Positions 58,301-64,000 of a stretch of DNA of 64,000 nt are shown piece by piece. The position numbers and the translations under genes are program-made. Source of the stretch: Nepenthes gracilis. Lineage: Eukaryota > Streptophyta > Magnoliopsida > Caryophyllales > Nepenthaceae. The stretch spans positions 8,213,973 to 8,277,972 of the forward strand of contig BSYO01000011.1 of the NCBI GenBank assembly GCA_033239525.1, read 5' to 3'. The notes under the pieces were generated by a model that worked only from the letters and a program-made list of their open reading frames with translations, was not told where the DNA came from and did no database searches. Within the stretch, counting starts at the first letter, position 1, and every line of letters begins with the position of its first letter.

Positions 58301-61300
58301 GCGGCACCTATGTGAGGGTCTAGGTGGAAGTGGGTTGGGATTTCCCTCCTTGATGAACCGAACTCTCAAATTTTGCTGACTCCCAACCATTCTTGTTATA
58401 TGCATCTTTAACTCCTATTATCCCAAAATTTATAACAACAAACACCCATATAACTCCCTTAGCTGAGCTCCCTAAGATTAAGCCACCAATATCCCTTAAT
58501 TTTTCATCCTTGTGGCGGCAATTGGATATAAAGCTAGAGTGGTTGGTTCACTCCTATTTTCTCTACACCTAGTTTATTGTAATCTTTGACTTATCATTCC
58601 CAAAATATCTTCATTTGGCTGAGCCACCACATTTCCTCCTAAGTAATTCCATAAAAATAGGAGAGAGAATTTGTGAGACAAATGCTCCACAATAATTGGG
58701 TCTTAAAGGAAGTTCAACTATTTAGGATTTCTAATGTGATTTCCTACCAAATAAGTATTCAAATAACCAACTATAATAAGTCACAATATTTGGTTAAAAA
58801 TTCAGAATTGAACCCCTAATAGTTAGCCTAGCCCTTGAAGATTATTTACAACATATAAGCGCTTCTTCAAATATAGGATAAAATCTATTTGTAGCTAATG
58901 TTTTGCTAAAATTGTCATGTCCTTGGTATAAAATACGTAGGTCAATAAATAAAATCCACGATATAAAAATCCAATAAATTCATCAAACAACAAAACCCAA
59001 CCCGGGCTTGACATTCAATATACAAGACCCAACACAATACAACCCGCACAGGAACTCATAGGATATAAATCCAGACATCATAAAAAGAGACATACTATCC
59101 ATACATTGCAAGGGAGGTATCCAACACAATGACAACTCATCAATATAATATAAGGACTCCAGAATACTCGATACATGGACCACAGCCCTTATCTACCCAT
59201 AAACAACAACCATAATGCACCCCCAAGATTTGAAACATAACAAACATAAATATGTATATTCACCCGATAGATAGCACCGTGAAAGATCATAACCGAACTC
59301 TTGCAAGTGTATTCAAGCCATTGGTTTGAAGGGATTAAATATAAAAATGTGAGCCTAAAACTCAGCAAGTATTTTCAAATATATAGAATAGTGCATATAA
59401 ATCAGAGGGAAATGAGATGCCATATATAATCACACAAAACAAACTACAAGGTCCGTCAAAATCATTGGAAATCGAGAAGATGTCTTGTACTAAATCATCG
59501 TCCGTATCAAATAATCCATCAGAGATATAATTATAATAAATAATGATTCAGTCCAATCTCATAGATGATCTCATATTGTATCATGTCATGACCTGAGGTC
59601 TCATAGTATAATCGCAACTGTTACCACATTCCCATGGGACACAAACCATAGTCCGGATCCAAAATTCATAATCTCATATGCTGAAATCAAAGGAAATTGG
59701 AACCAAATCATATAGATATAAAACATGTTCCGGGGCTTAACATATATCAATATGTATGAGACATTCTTATTGTCCATTTGTGGGCCAATCCACACATCTC
59801 GAATCATAGTCCACGTAAATACATACAGAAATATAAAGTATGCACGAAATCAAAGAACCAAATATTCACAATACCAACTTGAGAAAGAACTACACCTACT
59901 CCCGGTAGCCTTGAGCTATATCAATTGTAGTTTAGGCTAGCGGGCTAGGCCATCTATGCCCTTTGTCTCTTATAGATCAGGAATTTGCTCACTATATTTT
60001 GCCACCTGCGATTTTGGGTGCAACATCAAGTTTAGTTATATATTAGGATGTCCGAATATATTAATTTTCGTTAATTCCTTTCGATGGTTCTTATTAAAAA
60101 GTATAGGACAAGTCGATTAATCACAGCTCACCTTTCTGTCGGCAAAAGGGAGATCACATATCATAAATACATCATCTTCGTACCACAGTCTTCCTGCCAG
60201 GAAAGGCACCACAAATACCACATATTGAAAGCCTTGGATCACAAATATCAACCCCTCGGGTCTTGGACCACCTTGGTCCAACAAATTAGCAACCTCATCC
60301 CCCGGCAGCGTGCATATAAATTGATGCAGGGCTTGGTTCATGATTTTATAACATATAGATACACAAAATACATATACATATACCGTTCGAGTATCCGCAA
60401 ATAATAGAAACCTCCAAAATCATAGATATCAGTGTGAAACCACCGAACGACTGATAAAACATACATAAATGTACACAATAAATAGACGGGTTGTATAAAA
60501 ATAACATGCATTTAAAGAAAATCTCCAAAATATATACAAACATTATTGGACACGAAAATAAACTAAAGATTTGGCTACGGATACTTGTCTTAACCTTATA
60601 CTCTATAGATCGGAAGATAGGATGCTTTGAAATATCCGAATCGCGCTTTCTCTCTCCTCTGCCATGCGCCCTTTCTTTCTCTTCCCATGTGGCTTCTCTC
60701 TCTTGCTGCGCTACGCCGCCTCATCCGTGAGCCACCACTGCCTTTGCCTCCGCTCTCGGCCGCAGTCCTTTCCTGGCATGCTCTCTGCCTTTTGTGCGCT
60801 GCTACCTCCTACGCCACTGCCTCCCGCGCTCTTCTTTCTCTCTGTCTTGGCCGTGAGCCTCCTCCTCCCTGCACGATCTCTTCCTGCCGCGTGCTGCCAC
60901 TTCTCCTCCTCCCCCTCCTCTTCTCCTTCCTTCTTCTCCCTCTCCGCACGGATTCCTCTTCTCTCTCTCTCTCTTTGCCTCTCCCCTTCTCTCCCTCTTT
61001 TATTTTCTCTCTTTCTTCTGTTTTTTGCCACCGATTCCTCTTTTCCTGCCGCTGTTTTGTAGCCGTGGTTTTCTATTTTCTCTCTCCCTTTTTTTATATA
61101 AATATATATAATATCCCATTGGCGTTCAGGCGCCATGCCACAATTCCAATTTTTTTTTCAAAATTTCATAATATTTAATTAATTTTCATCATATCTAAAT
61201 ATCTAAAATAATAAATACATTCAAAATATATTAAATAAGAACCGGGTATTACAAAAATTATCCCCTTAATTATTTCATAGTGAACTGGCTCCCAAAATAT

Positions 61301-63719
61301 GGTCCAAATCAATTCTTTTCTAAGTTCATAAGGCCCATGGCCCACAGCAAACTATGTAGATTGAACTTATTAAATTAAATTAATTTAATTCTCCTAATTA
61401 AGTTTGTGATAAATTATTTACAATTATCATAGAGAATATGCACATAAATATTAGAACGGAAACATCCAGTATGTTTTAAGTATTCATTATAAAATAAAGG
61501 TTTGTGGTAATTTCAAACAAGTCAAATTGAGGTAAAGGTTCTTTTTCAGAGTCTTTTTTTTTTCTTCTATTTTGTACTTAGTTGTATGAATTTATTCTCT
61601 TCCATGTTTGTAGTCTCCTCTTAATGATTATTAATGTCTATGTCTGGACTAAACTATGAATGTGCTGTTGCCAGAAAATGATTCTTCTAATCTCTCCCGT
61701 TCTTTCCTACTTGTAATGCACATGTACATGCATAAACCTAAACAAACACGCATGTCTGCTTCTACATGCCATCTTGAATTCTTAATTTTTATACTTAGAC
61801 CAACTCAAATCTGCTGTCCCTACAGCAGCGTTTTTTTTTTCATAGTAAACTTTATGCTAGGTTCACTCACATTACAGGTTCCATTTTCCATCTCCAAGTT
61901 CATAGCAGCTGGTGTGGGTGTATCTGTTCCGACTGGGAAACTGTTTATAAGTCTTGTTCTCACATTATTGATCCCTTTGATCTTGGGAAAGGTAAATTTC
62001 ATGTGCCTCTTTAGCAATCTTCTAACTTGCTCCTCTTTTCAAGCAGAAATTCAAAAGCAGCCTGCTTTTGACACAGCTTTCTTTGTTTAGTGTTACTAAT
62101 TCAAAGTCAGCATGGAGGCTTGTTCAATGTAATATGGATGATAAATATTAATCTTTGAGCTGTTTATTTTATGAATAAGCATTTATACGATGCAAGGAAA
62201 AGGTTTTTTTACTCTTCCATGCCTTGAATAATTGCAGAAATAGTGCATACAAAGTGAAAAATATTATGATGTAGTTTCAAATGATAACCCATTGACAATT
62301 AACCAATATCCTGAAGTTAGTGGCATATTTCTTTCACATTGCTTTCAATATCTAATTCAGTGAAATCAATTTAGTCATCAAGTTGATGTGGATTGTTTAT
62401 ATGGAACTTCAGCACCAAATATATTAAGGAATTTTATGCCTGTGAACTAGGTAGTGGCTTTTCAAATCTGAAGGGCTTTGGGGTTGGTGGAGCTAAGGTT
62501 TCAGAATGTCAAATCAAAAGCAGATATGCAGGGAGTTTATTTGGTTGAAAGAATATATTTTCAGTACCATATCTAATCTGGTGTTCAGTTTTCCAGAGGA
62601 AAAGTTCTTAATTCAAAGTTGCTGCAGAACATGGCGTTAGGTCTAAGACCTACTTCAGCTTGCACCTATACATTTTATGAATATATTGGAAGATAATGGA
62701 AAAAAAATAAACTCTTCCTTTCCTTGTTTATTTTCTTGACTATGTTCAAAACGAAGGCCCCTTTGTCACTTTATATTAATATAGATAGTGATTGACAAGT
62801 GAAAACAAGCCTAGATTCATAAGTTTAAGGAATGTCAAAGCATCTGTATGTCTATCATGTTGTTTAGGGATTCATTATTTCTTTCTTGAAATTCACATGT
62901 TTATGGAGTAAATAATGCACATGAGAATTTTGATGATGACTTGAGAATTTAGACTCATATACAATCCTTTCATTTTCGTTTTTCAGTTGAAGTTTCCTTT
63001 ATCTTGATTGTTACTCTGATTTTTCTTGTAACTGGTCTAAGTCATAAGGAAGATTCTCTGGATTAGCAGGTGAAATACACCTATAATTTATTATCATTAT
63101 TGTCAACTTCATTATGGTTGGTGCCATAAGCTATGAGAAAATCAAAATATATTATTGAGGATCTATTTTAGTTTATAACAGCATTCATTCATTCTGATAT
63201 CCAAGCGATGCATGTTCACCCATTTCTATATTTTGCTTCATTTTTGATGCACCTGTAACCAGCATGTAGTGGACCATTTTCTTTTTCTCTGATATTCTTC
63301 CTAATTTGTATTATGTGATTGATTATGAAAGCCAAGGGATCTACCATAAAACATTACAACAACTTGCTTTATGATTTGAATTGTGAATTTGCAAAGTTGC
63401 TTCATTCCTTGATCTAATAGAGCTTATTAATCATGCTGTTGGGTTGAACTCTGAATTTTTCTTATCTGGAATTATGCATATGGATTTCAGCTTAGTAAAG
63501 GCAGATAGTGTTCCCTTCGCCTGGCATGACTCAGCATGTATAGTCGAGCTTTAAACATAGAATTTGCTGTCGCTACTTTTTCTAATTGCAACTTCCTTTA
63601 CATAGAACTGGAGCTTTCTCTAGGAATGAGATACGGTATTGTAGCAACTTTTTTTGTGATTTATTAAATTAAATTAAATTGTGCCAACTATGTACAGGTA
63701 TTTCGAGAATCCTTCAAAG
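46384..63719 (+). CDS. BASS4: Probable sodium/metabolite cotransporter BASS4, chloroplastic (exons 1-9, partial)
   Basis: This is a bile-acid:sodium-symporter-like (SBF-like) protein of the plastid envelope; the transported substrate of BASS4 is not established. Exons: 46384-46593, 46905-47010, 49391-49498, 49576-49643, 50251-50329, 51485-51543, 51635-51703, 61878-61991 and 63698-63719. All introns are GT-AG and all phases agree, giving 278 codons plus one base. Exon 1 (70 codons) is a Ser/Phe/Arg-rich, acid-poor transit peptide. Exon 3 starts the membrane part (GGVVFGLANPSIGCLADRYY, then CIFIISG). Exon 4 has GLTLRSEEIAAAVKAWPVGI. Exons 6 and 7 carry the family core, NCMPTTLSSGVALTQ then LAGGNSALALSMTVISNLLG. 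Exon 8 is PFSISKFIAAGVGVSVPTGK and LIPLILGK; exon 9 encodes VFRESFKG. The Arabidopsis protein is about 430-440 residues, so roughly a third lies beyond the window. Intron 7 (10.2 kb) is swollen by LTR insertions. A solo LTR lies directly upstream. Confidence 0.9.
47011..49390 (+). other. BASS4 intron 2 (2.4 kb)
   Basis: Starts GTAAGT and ends GAAG before exon 3. An A-run lies at 47486-47499. Between about 48420 and 48770 two diverged segments share a CAAATAAAG block, a TTCCCTRTAAATG block and a GCATATCCTGG or GCGCATCCTGG block about 290 bp apart, suggesting an old duplication. No coding sequence is recognised. Confidence 0.6.
50191..50260 (+). repeat. Duplicated splice-acceptor region of BASS4 exon 5
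   Basis: ATGCAGGCTTCTAGGATATTATTCA at 50201 (written here only as positions 50201-50225) is repeated with a few changes at 50245-50269, which includes the true exon 5 start at 50251. Both copies have TGCAG|GCTTCTA. The upstream AG lies 44 bp before the real one, so using it would shift the frame. Confidence 0.75.
52370..58912 (-). repeat. LTR remnant related to the LTR at 43356/40624, split by an insertion
   Basis: Begins TGTGGAGAGCTGGACCTGCC with a CACGGCCGTCGCCCGG block like the start of the LTR at 43356. The stretch near 53105-53160 (AAAGGTTGTGTATTTATACC and GGGTGACTATC) parallels 40950-41010 in the other LTR. After the insert, 56967-57120 (ATCAATCGACC, AAAAAGTGTAGA) parallels 41136-41250. 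A pyrimidine block lies at 58000-58060. The right boundary was not found, so it may be a solo LTR or a truncated element. No domains were recognised in it. Confidence 0.5.
53290..56966 (+). mobile_element. LTR-like insertion, 3.67 kb, no coding capacity seen
   Basis: The insert is 53295-56961, running TGTAACATC...GTTGCCACA. It is flanked by TCCTA (53290-53294) and TCCCA (56962-56966), a 5-bp target duplication with one mismatch. Comparison with the uninterrupted relative at 41114-41140 (AAGTATTCCT then ATCAACGACC) shows exactly this segment as extra. A GGGTATTTAGCTCATTC motif near 56618 resembles a feature of other gypsy LTRs in plus orientation. Lack of gag or pol suggests a very long solo LTR or a non-autonomous element; no repeated ends longer than the terminal bases were found. 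Confidence 0.6.
58908..61258 (-). mobile_element. Solo chromovirus-type LTR (2341 bp) with perfect target duplication
   Basis: The LTR is 58913-61253, in plus orientation TGTCATG...CCGGGTATTACA. AAAAT flanks it on both sides (58908-58912 and 61254-61258). It contains ACTCAGCAAGTATTTTC near 59362, a polypyrimidine block at 60645-61080 and an ATATTTAATTAATTTTCATC end segment. Open frames in the pyrimidine block (60627-61178 and others) are Ser/Leu/Pro-rich artefacts. It is the best-preserved LTR of its family in the window. Confidence 0.86.
61992..63697 (+). other. BASS4 intron 8 (1.7 kb)
   Basis: Starts GTAAAT and ends TGTACAG before the 22-nt exon 9. No transposon or gene was recognised inside it; sequence is of ordinary intron composition with T-rich tracts. 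Confidence 0.7.
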
Positions 63720-64000
63720 GTGAGTGACTTCGTAGTCTTTATTTTAATGTATATGCTTGTTAATTTATCTTGCTCTGTGTTGGGTAGCATGTTCACGTGG
63801 ACTAAAACAGTTACAAATTTAGCAGCAGTATTACTTCCCTCCTCTTTCTTTTTGGGGTAGAAATAGGATCAATTGTGTTGTTTGTCATAGTCTAGATGGT
63901 GGAATCTCCTTCTCCCTCAACATGTCTGGGTTCAACTGCTGGCAGTTGCATTAGTTTTGTTTTGTAAGGGGTGTTGTGTCCATTTTGGAATTACCATAAG

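Larger units (their letters stand above)
51704..61877 (+). other. BASS4 intron 7 (10.2 kb), enlarged by LTR insertions
   Basis: Starts GTAAGT after exon 7 and ends ATTACAG before exon 8. Unique-looking intron sequence remains at 51704-52369 and 61259-61877. The rest is transposon-derived: an LTR remnant from 52370, split by an insert at 53295-56961, and followed by a solo LTR at 58913-61253. All lie between two in-frame exons. Confidence 0.85.

Noticed and set aside
60627..61178. 183-codon plus-strand frame and overlapping 132- and 141-codon frames
   Set aside because: They lie inside a solo LTR, in its polypyrimidine block; composition is Ser/Leu/Pro or Arg/Glu only, with no domain.

Overview
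This window is nuclear DNA of a flowering plant, most likely a eudicot. It is AT-rich and dominated by transposable elements. Its two recognisable host genes are split by GT-AG introns and encode plant-type proteins. The left gene, on the minus strand with exons between 4459 and 6066, is the 5' part of an aspartyl aminopeptidase gene (M18 family, with an organelle-type N-terminal extension). The right gene, on the plus strand with exons between 46384 and 63719, is a BASS4-type chloroplast sodium/metabolite cotransporter gene. It runs off the right edge with nine exons (278 codons plus one base) visible. No tRNA, rRNA, CRISPR array or bacterial-type feature is present.

Layout. 1-4458 lies downstream of aminopeptidase exon 3 and holds a 400-bp tandem duplication, AT-rich repeats and a LINE fragment. 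7283-15480 is a Mutator-like (MULE) DNA transposon: inverted ends of about 240 bp, a decayed FAR1-type transposase, and a nested LINE at 11442-14508 that has an A-tail and a perfect 16-bp target-site duplication but only an ORF1-like coding region. 16871-23139 is a decayed minus-strand Ty3/gypsy chromovirus (Tekay/Del-like). 24929-27109 is a decayed PIF/Harbinger transposon with both of its genes. 27897-38017 is a 10.1-kb plus-strand Ty3/gypsy element of the Tat lineage. It has 5-bp target duplications, a second RNase H domain, an antisense gene remnant and three tandem-repeat blocks, one of them a dense W-box-like array. 38052-44634 is a tangle of gypsy LTRs interrupted by two TRIM-type miniature LTR elements. 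A solo Tat-type LTR (45123-46171) ends 212 bp before the BASS4 start codon.

The 10.2-kb seventh BASS4 intron contains nested LTR insertions: an older minus-orientation LTR remnant split by a 3.67-kb LTR-like insert, and next to it a 2.34-kb solo LTR with a perfect 5-bp target duplication. Exon-intron joins of BASS4 stay in frame throughout, so the host gene looks intact despite these insertions. Every transposon-encoded gene here carries stops, frameshifts or lost catalytic residues, so none looks autonomous. Domain and family calls were made by eye from translated motifs; no database search was run.
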